DNA of 64,000 bases from assembly GCA_051866775.1 (NCBI GenBank), contig JBJDXR010000047.1, forward strand, positions 158,871 through 222,870, read 5' to 3'. Source of the stretch: RUG626 sp051866775 (GTDB lineage: Bacteria; Bacillota; Clostridia; Oscillospirales; Oscillospiraceae). The notes beneath the pieces are model-generated. The model was not told the DNA's origin. It worked only from the letters and a program-made list of their open reading frames with translations, and ran no database searches. The translations under genes were made by a program, and so were the position numbers. This document shows positions 8,296-16,189 of the stretch, piece after piece (the stretch's first letter is position 1; every line of letters starts with the position of its first letter).

Positions 8296-8898
8296 TCACC
8301 ATCCGGCAGCGAAGCGGCAGCCGCAGTAGTCCTGCCGGTACAGGCCGTACTCCTCCGAGAGCCGGATGGACCGAAGGTAGCCGTCCCGTTTTTTAAAATC
8401 GGAGGGCAGCCACTTGACGCCCGCATCCTCACTCAGCTTCCCGCCGATGGCGTTTATAACCTCCGCGTTTTTATGGGGGCTTACGGTAAGGGTGGTGGCG
8501 AAATATTCGCATCCCAGCTTTTTTGCCGTCTCGGCAGTCTTTCTCAGCCGCAGCTCAAAGCACCTGGGGCACCTTGCCCCGCCCTCCGGCTCGTTCTCAA
8601 GACCGGCAGCGCAGGCGTAGAACTCCGCATCGTCGAAGCCACCGTCGATAATCTCCGCCGTTTTCTCCATACCGTTTGCCCGCAACAGCTTATAAAGCTC
8701 GCCCAGACGCTTTTCATATTCCTCAAAGGGGTAAATATTGGGATTATAATAAAATACCGTCACCTCAAAAAAAGGCGCAATTCTCTCTAAGACGGCGCTT
8801 GAACACGGTGCGCAGCAGGCATGCAGCAAAAGCCTCGGCCTGCGGCCGTCAAGCCCCGATATCTCTTTTTCCATTTGACTGTTCCAGTCCGTTTTCAT
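8296..8898 (-). CDS. queH: Epoxyqueuosine reductase QueH
   Basis: Reduces epoxyqueuosine to queuosine in tRNA, the non-cobalamin replacement for QueG (DUF208 family). 200 residues. The metal and iron-sulfur ligands are visible: LLLHACCAPCSS with adjacent cysteines, ARCPRCFELRL, and CGC near the end (DYCGCRF). The phrases YYNPNIYPFEEYEKRL and FATTLTVSPHKN are family text. A GGGGGAG box lies upstream of the ATG at 8898. It forms a likely operon with queT, so queuosine salvage and the last modification step are side by side. Confidence 0.95.
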   Translation of the reverse strand: MKTDWNSQMEKEISGLDGRRPRLLLHACCAPCSSAVLERIAPFFEVTVFYYNPNIYPFEEYEKRLGELYKLLRANGMEKTAEIIDGGFDDAEFYACAAGLENEPEGGARCPRCFELRLRKTAETAKKLGCEYFATTLTVSPHKNAEVINAIGGKLSEDAGVKWLPSDFKKRDGYLRSIRLSEEYGLYRQDYCGCRFAAGW

Positions 8899-9052
8899 AC
8901 CTTCACGCTCCCCCTGTGCTTTCTACATTTTATACTATTTTGAGTCTTTTTCAACGTCAGTAGGCAATTCTTAATAAGCTTTTAATAAAATCATCTTTTA
9001 TTTAAAAGCAGGATAAGATATACTTTACTTATCAGATTAAAGGAGCCGTCCC

Positions 9053-9490
9053 GTGAACAAAACGATCAAAATCCTGCTTTTAAGTCTTATACCGCTTATT
9101 CTGGGGTATCTTATAAACATATTTATATTTGTGATACCCACATCCCTCTTCAGTCTCATCCAATATGTTTTTCTCGTTCTTTGGGGGGTGCTGGCATATT
9201 TCCTCCTGGAGGACGGAGAAAGCCTTCTTAAAAATGTACTGCTTCAAAACGTCCTTGCGGCGCTGTTTCTTGTACTGCTGCTCATTCAGGAGCTGGCCGT
9301 CAAAGCATACTGGCAGAATCTCATCGGGACGATTTCACAGCTATACTACACGCCCATACTGGTCCCGGCGTTCTTCATTGCCGGCTTTTTTAATACCTCC
9401 GGTATCTGGCTGGCGTACATATTTGAATTTATCCTGATGCTGGCGGTCTCACTGACAGGCTGCCTCATAAAGAGGAGAAAAATCCGGTAA
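9053..9490 (+). CDS. Small membrane protein of unknown function
   Basis: 145 residues with four predicted hydrophobic helices (about 6-28, 33-52, 62-81 and 95-137, the last probably two) and a basic C-terminus KRRKIR. I recognise no family. The start is GTG at 9053 with AAAGGAG seven bases upstream. It stands alone, divergent from queH and convergent with rpsR, and ends in its own strong terminator. Confidence 0.7.
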   Translation: MNKTIKILLLSLIPLILGYLINIFIFVIPTSLFSLIQYVFLVLWGVLAYFLLEDGESLLKNVLLQNVLAALFLVLLLIQELAVKAYWQNLIGTISQLYYTPILVPAFFIAGFFNTSGIWLAYIFEFILMLAVSLTGCLIKRRKIR

Positions 9491-9494
9491 ACAG

Positions 9495-9532
9495 GAACGG
9501 GGGACTGCCAAAGGCAGATCCCCCGTTCTTTG
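9495..9532 (+). terminator. Terminator between the membrane protein and rpsR
   Basis: Stem GAACGGGGG / CCCCCGTTC, extended by an inner CTGCC/GGCAG stem over an AAA loop, then a short T-rich run. It probably serves the plus-strand gene and may also stop the convergent rpsR transcript. Confidence 0.75.
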
Positions 9533-9562
9533 TAAACATTTTATCCTACTCTTTTCGCTCGA

Positions 9563-9817
9563 TCAGTCGGTAACGTAAGGCAGCAGGGCGATCTGACGGG
9601 CCTGCTTGATAGCCACGGTCAGCTGGCGCTGATGCATTGCGCAGGTACCGGTAGCTCTGCGGGGCAGTATCTTGCTGCGCTCGGAGAGGTAGCGGCGGAG
9701 CTTAGCGGTGTCCTTGTAATCTATGTGGTCGCACTTGTCAACACAGAACTGGCAAACCTTTCTGCGCTTACGGTTCTGTGCGGGACGTGCAGGTCTGGAC
9801 TCTCTTTCGTTGGTCAT
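9563..9817 (-). CDS. rpsR: 30S ribosomal protein S18
   Basis: 84 residues; binds S6 on the small-subunit platform. Family text includes VDKCDHIDYKDTAKLRRYLSER (seen as CDHIDYKDTAKLRRYLSE) and KILPRRATGTCAMHQRQL. Cysteines in VCQFCVDKC and TGTC mark the C+ zinc-binding form of S18, as opposed to the zinc-free paralog some bacteria switch to. An in-frame ATG lies upstream at 9835, but GGAGG is placed for the ATG at 9817. Third gene of rpsF-ssb-rpsR. Confidence 0.98.
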   Translation of the reverse strand: MTNERESRPARPAQNRKRRKVCQFCVDKCDHIDYKDTAKLRRYLSERSKILPRRATGTCAMHQRQLTVAIKQARQIALLPYVTD

Positions 9818-9872
9818 TTCTAAACCTCCAATCATCAGGTTATTAAAAAGTTATTAATCAGTTTCAGCTGAA

Positions 9873-10319
9873 TCAGAACGGGAGATCCCCGTCGTCATCA
9901 GAAAGCTCCGCAAAATCGGAGCCGGAGACCGGCGTGGAATAACTGGGGGCAGGCTCCGAATAGGAGTGCGAATACCCACCGTCCGACGCGGTGTCCTTCT
10001 TACTGTCCCCGAAGTAGACATTGTCCGCAACGACCTCGGCAGAGCGGCGCTTGCCGCCATCCTTATCGGTCCAGTCACGTATCTGAAGCCTGCCGGAGAC
10101 AACGGCCATACGGCCCTTGGAAAAATACTTTGAAACAAACTCAGCGGTGTTGCGCCATGCGACGATATCTATAAAATCCGTCTGCTTGTCACCGCCGTCG
10201 CGCGAAGCAAAGTCACGCTCAACAGCCAGTGAAAAGGACGCGACCGCTGTGCCGTTCTGGGTGCGTCTGAGTTCCGGGTCACGGGTGAGCCGGCCCATGA
10301 GCACAATGTGATTAAGCAT
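9873..10319 (-). CDS. ssb: Single-stranded DNA-binding protein
   Basis: 148 residues: an N-terminal OB fold (MLNHIVLMGRLTRDPELRRT, VASFSLAVERDF, DFIDIVAWRNTAEFVSKYF, KGRMAVVSGRLQIRDWTDKDG), a disordered Ser/Pro/Tyr linker, and the acidic tip DDDGDLPF that recruits replication and repair enzymes. It lies between rpsF and rpsR as in most Firmicutes and is co-transcribed with them. A second SSB-like protein is encoded near 61.5 kb; this one is clearly the housekeeping SSB because it keeps the acidic tip. Confidence 0.98.
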   Translation of the reverse strand: MLNHIVLMGRLTRDPELRRTQNGTAVASFSLAVERDFASRDGGDKQTDFIDIVAWRNTAEFVSKYFSKGRMAVVSGRLQIRDWTDKDGGKRRSAEVVADNVYFGDSKKDTASDGGYSHSYSEPAPSYSTPVSGSDFAELSDDDGDLPF

Positions 10320-10330
10320 TTTCCTCCTCC

Positions 10331-10627
10331 TTATTCACCGGCAACGGTGATGAGGGAACGCATAACGCCTTCGGTAATGCCGAGAACACGGTCAAGCTCC
10401 GCAGGGAACTGGGGGGCAGCCGTGAACTTCACAAGGACGTAATAGCCCTCGGACTTGTCGTTTATAGCGTAGGCCAGCTTGCGCTTGCCCCACTCCTCGA
10501 CCTCGCCCAGTGTACCGTTAGCCTCGATGAGGGTCTTGAACTTCTCAACAACTGCAGCAGTTGCCTCCTCGCCTAGATCGGGATCAATGATGTACATGAG
10601 TTCGTAGTTGGCTGATACTTTCGCCAT
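10331..10627 (-). CDS. rpsF: 30S ribosomal protein S6
   Basis: 98 residues. S6 text: YELMYIIDPDLGEE, EEWGKRKLAYAINDKSEGYYV, FPAELDRVLGITEGVMRSLI. The frame also opens with a GTG at 10636, but that GTG is inside the GGAGGTG ribosome binding site, so the ATG at 10627 is the start. First gene of the rpsF-ssb-rpsR operon, with its own promoter and a structured leader. Confidence 0.98.
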   Translation of the reverse strand: MAKVSANYELMYIIDPDLGEEATAAVVEKFKTLIEANGTLGEVEEWGKRKLAYAINDKSEGYYVLVKFTAAPQFPAELDRVLGITEGVMRSLITVAGE

Positions 10628-10639
10628 TTTTTGCACCTC

Positions 10640-10737
10640 CTTTTGGACTTATGGCCTCCGCTCAAACGGAAGCAAGGAGCTTGTACACCTTGCGGTGCCA
10701 AGCTTTTAAATTATACACGAACCTACAGATTTGTCAA
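10640..10737 (-). promoter_or_regulatory. rpsF operon promoter and structured leader, candidate S6:S18 autoregulatory element
   Basis: Minus-strand -35 TTGACA (10737-10732) and -10 TATAAT (10715-10710), 16-bp spacer, put the transcript start near 10703. The RNA then opens directly with AGCTTGGCACC, a GCAA loop, GGTG and CAAGCT, followed by a CTTCCG/CGGAG-type hairpin before the ribosome binding site. The S6:S18 complex is known to bind a leader motif with a CACCG-like bulge in its own mRNA in many bacteria; the first hairpin here fits that description. Promoter is firm; the regulator binding is inference. Confidence 0.7.
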
Positions 10738-10798
10738 GATTTGCGCGGAAAATATTCAGATAATATTTATTAAGCAGCACAAATCAACGGAGGAAATA

Positions 10799-11683
10799 TC
10801 AATATATATCCTCCACCACTTTCTCCGGCGGCGCCTCCAGCTGTTCCGGATGCATCAGGCAGTTTTTGAGGAGCTTAAGCCCCTGAGCATAACCGTAGCC
10901 GTCGCAGATACGCTCATCGCACACCATGGCGTAGTCCACGTATCTTCTCTCCTCCGGCTCTCCGTTCTTGTTAAGCTCATAGGCGCGGCGCTTTATTCCG
11001 AAGGATATAAATATAGGCAGGTTGCCGAAATTATACAGATGATGGTAAATCGGCGGTATGCCTAACGATCCCATGTCGGTTATTATCATGGAGCCGTGGA
11101 ACGGGCTGGCCTTGAGCAGGGCCTTTGGCAGGGCGTTAAAGTAGTCAAGCAGGTTCAGGAACCATACCGCGAACTTAAATAATATCCTGGGCATCTTGGT
11201 AAGGCTGTCCGCCACATTTGTGGTAGCGTTGCCTTCATCCTTGTTTTTAACGCTGGCTATGGCCTCGTTCATCTTGTTATAGACGTCGTATATCGTGTCG
11301 TGCGGGTCGAAGATGACCTTTATAGAGGTCTCACCCGCTCCCTCAGCCATGACCTCCTTGACCGTCATAACTACCTCAATATTTTTTCTGGCGTAGGCCC
11401 GCTGGCCGGTTATGTACCGGTTAAGCTGCGGCTTTTGGCTCACTACGCGTATATACGCCGCAATAAACAGGTGCAGCATACCAAGACCCTTGTAGCCCTC
11501 TGCGCGTTTTGCCCTGAGGAACTTCTCAGTCTCGGATATCTCCACACTGTCCTTAAAATAGTTGGAGGCGTCGCCGCGGGTCCTCATTATAAACGGTGTC
11601 ACCGCCATATATGACGACATGCCGCGTATGCGTCTTCCCGGCTTGTTCTTCGGAAACTTTATAGTCTTTTCTTTCTTTGACAT
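10799..11683 (-). CDS. Stand-alone 2-oxoacid dehydrogenase E2-like acyltransferase domain protein
   Basis: 294 residues resembling only the catalytic (chloramphenicol-acetyltransferase fold) domain of E2 proteins; there is no lipoyl domain and no peripheral subunit-binding domain. The C-terminal motif normally read as DHRVIDGA is DERICDGYGYAQGLKLL, so the catalytic histidine position is Glu. Other text is TPFIMRTRGDASNYF and MIITDMGSLGIPPIYHHLYNFGNLPIF. It may be a non-canonical or inactive acyltransferase. The frame is open to 11728; the ATG at 11683 follows GAGG and gives MSKKEKTIKF. It has its own promoter. Confidence 0.75.
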   Translation of the reverse strand: MSKKEKTIKFPKNKPGRRIRGMSSYMAVTPFIMRTRGDASNYFKDSVEISETEKFLRAKRAEGYKGLGMLHLFIAAYIRVVSQKPQLNRYITGQRAYARKNIEVVMTVKEVMAEGAGETSIKVIFDPHDTIYDVYNKMNEAIASVKNKDEGNATTNVADSLTKMPRILFKFAVWFLNLLDYFNALPKALLKASPFHGSMIITDMGSLGIPPIYHHLYNFGNLPIFISFGIKRRAYELNKNGEPEERRYVDYAMVCDERICDGYGYAQGLKLLKNCLMHPEQLEAPPEKVVEDIY

Positions 11684-11728
11684 ATCACCATAACCTCGAA
11701 ATTTCCATGATTGTGTGCAGCTACGCAC

Positions 11729-11757
11729 AGTATACTATGACGTTCACAATTTGGCAA
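11729..11757 (-). promoter_or_regulatory. Promoter of the E2-like gene
   Basis: Minus-strand -35 TTGCCA (11757-11752) and -10 TATACT (11734-11729) with a 17-bp spacer, about 40 nt upstream of the ATG at 11683. Confidence 0.7.
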
Positions 11758-11765
11758 CAATTTTA

Positions 11766-11793
11766 TTTTTGCTATGCAAAAGCATAGCAAAAA
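11766..11793. repeat. Perfect inverted repeat upstream of the E2-like promoter
   Basis: TTTTTGCTATGC, AAAA loop, GCATAGCAAAAA: a 12-bp perfect dyad nine bases upstream of the -35 box. It could be an operator, or a bidirectional terminator, since it has A and T runs at its ends. The rest of 11794-11919 shows only a short GTGCCG/CGGCAC dyad and no gene. Confidence 0.5.
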
Positions 11794-11919
11794 TGGCCAT
11801 GTGCCGCCTCCGACGGCACGGCTTTGAAATTTTATCCGCAGTTTTCTTATTCTATCAGAAATTTTGTAAAAACGTGCAGCATTTTCAGCATCTGCAGGGT
11901 ATTATTAGTGTAAGCGCGC

Positions 11920-12199
11920 TTAGCCAGACGGCGCCGATTTAGACCCGGTTTTTACGGGCGGATTTGTGCCCATGCTGTGTTATCGGCCTTGGAAATACAC
12001 AAAGTATTCCCTGCGGCCGACGCCTTGCCTGAACAAAAATCCGCCCTGTAAAAACTGCTTGCACAGTTTCGGCGAGCAATATTCGAGTGATTTTTGCTTT
12101 GGCTGAGGCAGCCTTGCTGACGCAAGGCAAGGAGGACAGAGGAAAAAGCGCCGGATAGGGCCGCCGAACTGCGGATTCAAATTGGCGCCGTCTGGCTAA
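11920..12199. mobile_element. MITE-like element with 21-bp terminal inverted repeats
   Basis: TTAGCCAGACGGCGCC plus five more bases at 11920-11940 recurs inverted at 12179-12199 with one mismatch, bounding 280 bp. Inside is a second inverted pair (GTTTTTACGGGCGGATTT at 11948-11965 against the complement near 12034-12053). No credible coding frame or transposase is inside, as expected for a non-autonomous miniature element. No target-site duplication is obvious. It ends 16 bp before the ECF sigma start, so any promoter for that operon must lie in or beyond it. It could also be a very long hairpin leader. Confidence 0.55.
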
Positions 12200-12215
12200 A
12201 AAGAGGAGGGATAAT

Positions 12216-12686
12216 ATGACGCAGGCCGCTATGTCCGAGGCTGTGGACCTGTGGGGGGATATGGTATGGCGGCTGGCACTTGCCCGCACGGCGGATGTCC
12301 ACGACGCCGAGGATGTCTTTCAGGAGGTGTTTCTGCGCTATTTTAAAAACGAGCACAAGCTCCATAGCGATGAGCACAGGAAGGCGTGGCTCATACGCTG
12401 TACAGTAAACAGGGCCAAGAGCCTTCTCGGCTCGCCATGGCGAAGGCACACCGTGCCGCTTAAAACGGCGGCGCAGGTCGGCGTCTTAGACGAATACCGC
12501 GAGGTCTATTCAGCAGTTCTGTCCCTCCCGGCAAAATACAGGACGGTAATCCATCTTTTCTATTACGAGGGGCTGTCCACTGGGGAAATATCCTCATGTC
12601 TCAATCTGCGTGAAGGGACGGTGCGCTCACAGCTCAGCCGCGCAAGAGAAATGCTCCGCCAGTCCCTTAAGGAGGTCGAATTATGA
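12216..12686 (+). CDS. ECF-type sigma-70 family RNA polymerase sigma factor
   Basis: 156 residues with sigma region 2 (MVWRLALARTADVHDAEDVFQEVFLRYF, containing the DAEDVFQEVF core-binding helix) and region 4 (LPAKYRTVIHLFYYEGLSTGEISSCLNLREGTVRSQLSRAREMLR, an HTH that reads the -35 box). The start ATG has GAGGAGGG six bases upstream. Its stop overlaps the start of the membrane serpin gene by four bases (ATGA), the classic coupling of an ECF sigma factor with its anti-sigma factor. I infer that the serpin protein controls it. Confidence 0.93.
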   Translation: MTQAAMSEAVDLWGDMVWRLALARTADVHDAEDVFQEVFLRYFKNEHKLHSDEHRKAWLIRCTVNRAKSLLGSPWRRHTVPLKTAAQVGVLDEYREVYSAVLSLPAKYRTVIHLFYYEGLSTGEISSCLNLREGTVRSQLSRAREMLRQSLKEVEL

Positions 12687-14113
12687 ACAGGTATAAGGAT
12701 GCCAATAACGATATACATACCCCGTGTAAGCTTTGCGGGGCCTTGCTTAACGTCAAAAAGCCCAGAAGGCACTTTCGCTGGGCCATCCCGGCCATTGCAG
12801 CGGCGGCCGCGGCGGCGATACTTTTGGGAGCCACCCTCTGGCCGAACGGCAGTCCGCTTATCACCAGCGCCTACGCCATATCCGAGGCGGAATATCCCGA
12901 GATGTCGCCATACCCCGACGAGAATTCCATCGGCTTTGAGCGGGCATACGAAAAATGGCGGGAGGATAAGCTCACCCAGAGAAACCAGCCGGAGGGCTAC
13001 GCGGACGGCCTTGACGGGTTTATAGCCGCGACGGCTCAGGAATTTCTGTCAGGTGCAAACGGCGAAAACCGGGTATACTCACCTCTTAATATATATATGG
13101 CGCTCTCCATGCTGGCAGAGCTTACAGGCGGAGAGAGCCGCGGGCAAATTCTAGACCTGCTGGAGGTTGACAGCATCGAAGCGCTAAGGATAAAGGCAAA
13201 CGCCGTCTGGAATGCAAACTACTGCGACGACGGCGCGTACACCAGCATTCTGGCAAGCTCGGTGTGGCTAAGCGACACCATTAGCTTCAACCAGTCCACA
13301 ATGGATACGCTGGCCGAGACCTATTACGCCTCCTCCTATCAGGGGGCTATGGGCTCGGAGAACCTTAACGAGGCGTTCAGGGCTTGGATAAACCAGCAGA
13401 CGGGCGGGCTGCTTACAGATCAGGCCGAGGGGCTGGAGCTTGACGGGGAGACGATCCTTGCACTTGCAGCCACGGTATATTTTAACGCCAAATGGCGCAG
13501 TCAATATTCCGAGAGTAAAACAACTGAAGAGGTGTTCCACACGGACAGCGGCGATGTTGTCTGTGATTTCATGCACAAGACCGACGAGGAGAATTACTTC
13601 TGGGGCGGTAAGTTCGGCGCGATACGCAAGGGCTTTGAGGACGGCGGCACCATGTGGTTCATACTCCCCGACGAGGGCGTACCGGCAGAGGAGCTTCTTT
13701 ATGACGGGGAGACCATGGCGCTTATCATGATGCGCGGCAGCTCCTCATGGGAAAACCGCAAATACCTCATCGTAAACGAGAGCATCCCCAAGTTTGATGT
13801 GACCTCCAGCATTGATCTTGCGGAAGGGCTTCAGAATCTGGGGATAACGGATATATTCAGCCCCGAAAGCTCTGACTTCTCCCCAACGACCGGAGCTGAC
13901 GCTGATATCTACCTCTCCTCCGCCCAGCACGCCGTCCGTGTTACGGTTGACGAGGAGGGCGTGACCGCCGCGGCCTTTACGGCGCTGGCAACCACCGGCG
14001 CCGCCGAGCCTCCCGACGATGAAATAGACTTTGTCCTTGACCGCCCGTTCCTCTTTGTCATCGCGGGCACCGATGGGCTTCCCCTGTTTATAGGCATTGT
14101 CAATACCCCGTGA
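12683..14113 (+). CDS. Membrane-anchored serpin with an anti-sigma-like N-terminus
   Basis: 476 residues. Residues 1-32 are cytoplasmic and begin MNRYKDANNDIHTPCKL, a pattern like short anti-sigma tails; one transmembrane helix spans about 33-53; the rest (about 110-476) is an extracytoplasmic serpin. Serpin landmarks: NRVYSPLNIYMALSMLAELTGG, LAATVYFNAKWRSQY, FMHKTDEENYF, PKFDVTSSIDLAEGLQNLGITDIFSP and the C-terminal RPFLFVIAG. The reactive loop hinge is EEGVTAAAFT (424-433), small residues compatible with loop insertion, so an inhibitory serpin; by standard counting P1-P1' is Ala440-Ala441, suggesting elastase-like targets. It is translationally coupled to the ECF sigma factor. Serpins of gut Firmicutes can inhibit host elastases; a role in sigma control is inference. 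Confidence 0.92.
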   Translation: MNRYKDANNDIHTPCKLCGALLNVKKPRRHFRWAIPAIAAAAAAAILLGATLWPNGSPLITSAYAISEAEYPEMSPYPDENSIGFERAYEKWREDKLTQRNQPEGYADGLDGFIAATAQEFLSGANGENRVYSPLNIYMALSMLAELTGGESRGQILDLLEVDSIEALRIKANAVWNANYCDDGAYTSILASSVWLSDTISFNQSTMDTLAETYYASSYQGAMGSENLNEAFRAWINQQTGGLLTDQAEGLELDGETILALAATVYFNAKWRSQYSESKTTEEVFHTDSGDVVCDFMHKTDEENYFWGGKFGAIRKGFEDGGTMWFILPDEGVPAEELLYDGETMALIMMRGSSSWENRKYLIVNESIPKFDVTSSIDLAEGLQNLGITDIFSPESSDFSPTTGADADIYLSSAQHAVRVTVDEEGVTAAAFTALATTGAAEPPDDEIDFVLDRPFLFVIAGTDGLPLFIGIVNTP

Positions 14114-14320
14114 AATTTTCAGCCTGTCAAAAAGGCCTCTCAGATAAGTAAATCACGCAATCTTTGACTTCAACTATTGAGCTTATCCGCGTAGTTCGCG
14201 CCCGCAGGTGCGAATAAATTGAAATCTGTTTTCTCCGGCGACATGTGCGTCGGAGAAAACACTTCTCGGCCCGCAAACGTGCGAACGTATGTGAGTGCGC
14301 TGCGGCGGGCCGCGGCCTAC

Positions 14321-14349
14321 TCGAAAAAGTGGCAAAGCCACTTTTTCGA
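14321..14349. repeat. Perfect hairpin downstream of the serpin gene
   Basis: TCGAAAAAGTGGC / GCCACTTTTTCGA with an AAA loop. The stretch 14114-14320 also holds a TTTTCTCCG/CGGAGAAAA dyad but no gene. It is probably intergenic palindromic filler or a 3'-end hairpin. Confidence 0.55.
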
Positions 14350-14353
14350 CAGT

Positions 14354-14386
14354 AAAAAAAGAGCGCCCGCAGGCGCTCTTTTTTAT
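14354..14386. terminator. Bidirectional terminator between the serpin gene and rny
   Basis: GAGCGCC / GGCGCTC with a 4-nt loop flanked by A and T runs, so it can stop the plus-strand sigma-serpin transcript and the minus-strand rny transcript. Confidence 0.9.
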
Positions 14387-14391
14387 TTCTT

Positions 14392-15933
14392 TTATTTCGC
14401 ATATTCCACTGCTTTTGTCTCCCTGAACAGGTTTACCTTTATCTGTCCCGGGTACTCAAGCTCCGCCTCGATCTTCTTGGCGATCTCGCGGGCCAGCAGG
14501 ACCATCTCGTCCTCGCTTACCTCCTCAGGCTTGACCATGATGCGTATCTCGCGTCCGGCCTGAATGGCGTAGCAGCTATCCACACCCTTGAAGGACTTTG
14601 TAAGCTCCTCAAGCTTCTCAAGGCGCTTGATGTAATTCTCTATGTTCTCTCTTCTGGCTCCGGGCCGCGCGGCGGATATCGTATCCGCAGCCTGTACAAG
14701 GCAGGCTATCAAGGTGTGCGGCTCAACGTCGCCGTGGTGGGCCTCAATGGCGTGGACCACTTCTTCGTTTTCCTTATAGCGTCTGGCCAGCTCAACGCCC
14801 AGCTGGACGTGGGAGCCTTCCATCTCGTGGTCGACTGATTTGCCCAAATCGTGGAGCAGTCCGGCACGCTTGGCCGTCGCCACATCCGCGCCCAACTCAG
14901 AGGCTAAAAGCCCGGCGATATGCGCGACCTCCTTGGAATGGTTAAGGACGTTCTGTCCATAGCTCGTGCGGTATTTCTGGCGGCCGATGAGCTTAACAAG
15001 CTCAGGATGCAGGCCGCGAACTCCCGTCTCGAATACTGCACGCTCTCCCTCGGCCTTGATGGTGGCATCCACCTCATTTTTCGCCTTCTCTACCATCTCC
15101 TCGATGCGGGCGGGATGTATACGTCCGTCGACTATCAGCTTCTCAAGGGCAAGCCGCGCGATCTCGCGGCGCACCGGATCAAAGCTGGAAACCGTTATCG
15201 CTTCGGGTGTATCGTCTATGATAAGGTCAACGCCCGTGAGCGTCTCTATGCTGCGGATATTGCGCCCCTCGCGTCCGATGATGCGTCCCTTCATCTCGTC
15301 ATTGGGCAGGGGTACCACTGAGACGGTGGCTTCGGCAACATGGTCTGCGGCACAGCGCTGGATGGCAAGAGAGATATACTCCTTGGCTTTGGTGTCCGCT
15401 TCCTCCTTATAGCGGGCCTCGATCTCTTTGATCTTCACTGCGACCTCATGGGTGCACTCAGACTCCACATTTTTAATGAGGTATGCCTTCGCCTCATCAA
15501 TAGTGTATCCGGAGATCTTCTCCAACATTTCAAGCTGACTGCGCTTGATAAGCGCCACTTCTTCTCTGGCCGCGTCCAGACTGGCCAGCTTCTTCGTGAC
15601 CTGATCGTTCTTGCGTTCTACGGTCTCGGACTTTTTGTCCAGAGTCTCCTCTTTCTGCTGGAGCCTGCGCTCCTGTTTTTGTAGTTCTGCACGTCTTTCC
15701 TTGACCTCGCGCTCATACTCTGCGCGGCTGTTGTGTATTTCCTCTTTGGCCTCCAAAAGCGCCTCACGCTTCTTGCTCTCTGCGCTCTTAATGGCCTCAT
15801 TGATGATTCTCTTTGCCTCCTCCTCAGCGCTCATTATCTCGCGCTCGGACACCTTTTTGCGGTACATAATTCCGGCAAAGAAGCCTATAGCTAACGCCAC
15901 AACTGCTGCTATGGCGATATATAACCATGTCAT
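14392..15933 (-). CDS. rny: Ribonuclease Y
   Basis: Membrane-anchored endoribonuclease that starts mRNA decay in Firmicutes. 513 residues: N-terminal transmembrane helix (LYIAIAAVVALAIGFFAGIMY), a long charged coiled coil (about 30-190), a KH domain (MKGRIIGREGRNIRSIETLTG), and an HD domain with the metal pair in LLHDLGKSVDHE and later EAHHGD. The frame extends upstream to 15978, but the ATG at 15933 gives the usual MTWLYIAIA start behind GGAGG. It has its own promoter. Confidence 0.97.
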   Translation of the reverse strand: MTWLYIAIAAVVALAIGFFAGIMYRKKVSEREIMSAEEEAKRIINEAIKSAESKKREALLEAKEEIHNSRAEYEREVKERRAELQKQERRLQQKEETLDKKSETVERKNDQVTKKLASLDAAREEVALIKRSQLEMLEKISGYTIDEAKAYLIKNVESECTHEVAVKIKEIEARYKEEADTKAKEYISLAIQRCAADHVAEATVSVVPLPNDEMKGRIIGREGRNIRSIETLTGVDLIIDDTPEAITVSSFDPVRREIARLALEKLIVDGRIHPARIEEMVEKAKNEVDATIKAEGERAVFETGVRGLHPELVKLIGRQKYRTSYGQNVLNHSKEVAHIAGLLASELGADVATAKRAGLLHDLGKSVDHEMEGSHVQLGVELARRYKENEEVVHAIEAHHGDVEPHTLIACLVQAADTISAARPGARRENIENYIKRLEKLEELTKSFKGVDSCYAIQAGREIRIMVKPEEVSEDEMVLLAREIAKKIEAELEYPGQIKVNLFRETKAVEYAK

Positions 15934-16036
15934 CCGGGTATACACACCTCCATTCCTTATTAAATTCTGTATGTGCAAACTTAATAAATATATTTACGAA
16001 ATATCCCCAATTAATTTCGAAAATACCATACACGTT

Positions 16037-16065
16037 ATTTTACCGCCCATAAGATGTTATGTCAA
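16037..16065 (-). promoter_or_regulatory. Promoter of rny
   Basis: Minus-strand -35 TTGACA (16065-16060) and -10 TAAAAT (16042-16037), spacer 17 bp, about 105 nt before the rny start. Confidence 0.8.
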
Positions 16066-16130
16066 GTAATTTTGATATTCTCAAATATGTGATGATCCGC
16101 CGCACTCCCGCCTTCTTTTTATCTGACCTC

Positions 16131-16159
16131 TTGTAAATCGCCTGCGCGGATACTATAAT
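16131..16159 (+). promoter_or_regulatory. Promoter of the first MATE exporter gene
   Basis: -35 TTGTAA (16131-16136) and a consensus -10 TATAAT (16154-16159) with a 17-bp spacer, about 25 nt before the coding region. Confidence 0.8.
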
Positions 16160-16189
16160 ATTTAATCATTCAAGAAGGATGTGCGCGTA

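Noticed and set aside
11980..12289. Minus-strand frames of 66 and 116 residues around the inverted-repeat element
   Set aside because: No ribosome binding site, composition driven by the repeats, and the longer one runs antisense into the sigma factor gene.
14114..14391. Second copy of the MITE-like element
   Set aside because: The spacer holds palindromes but none matches the terminal repeats of the element at 11920-12199.
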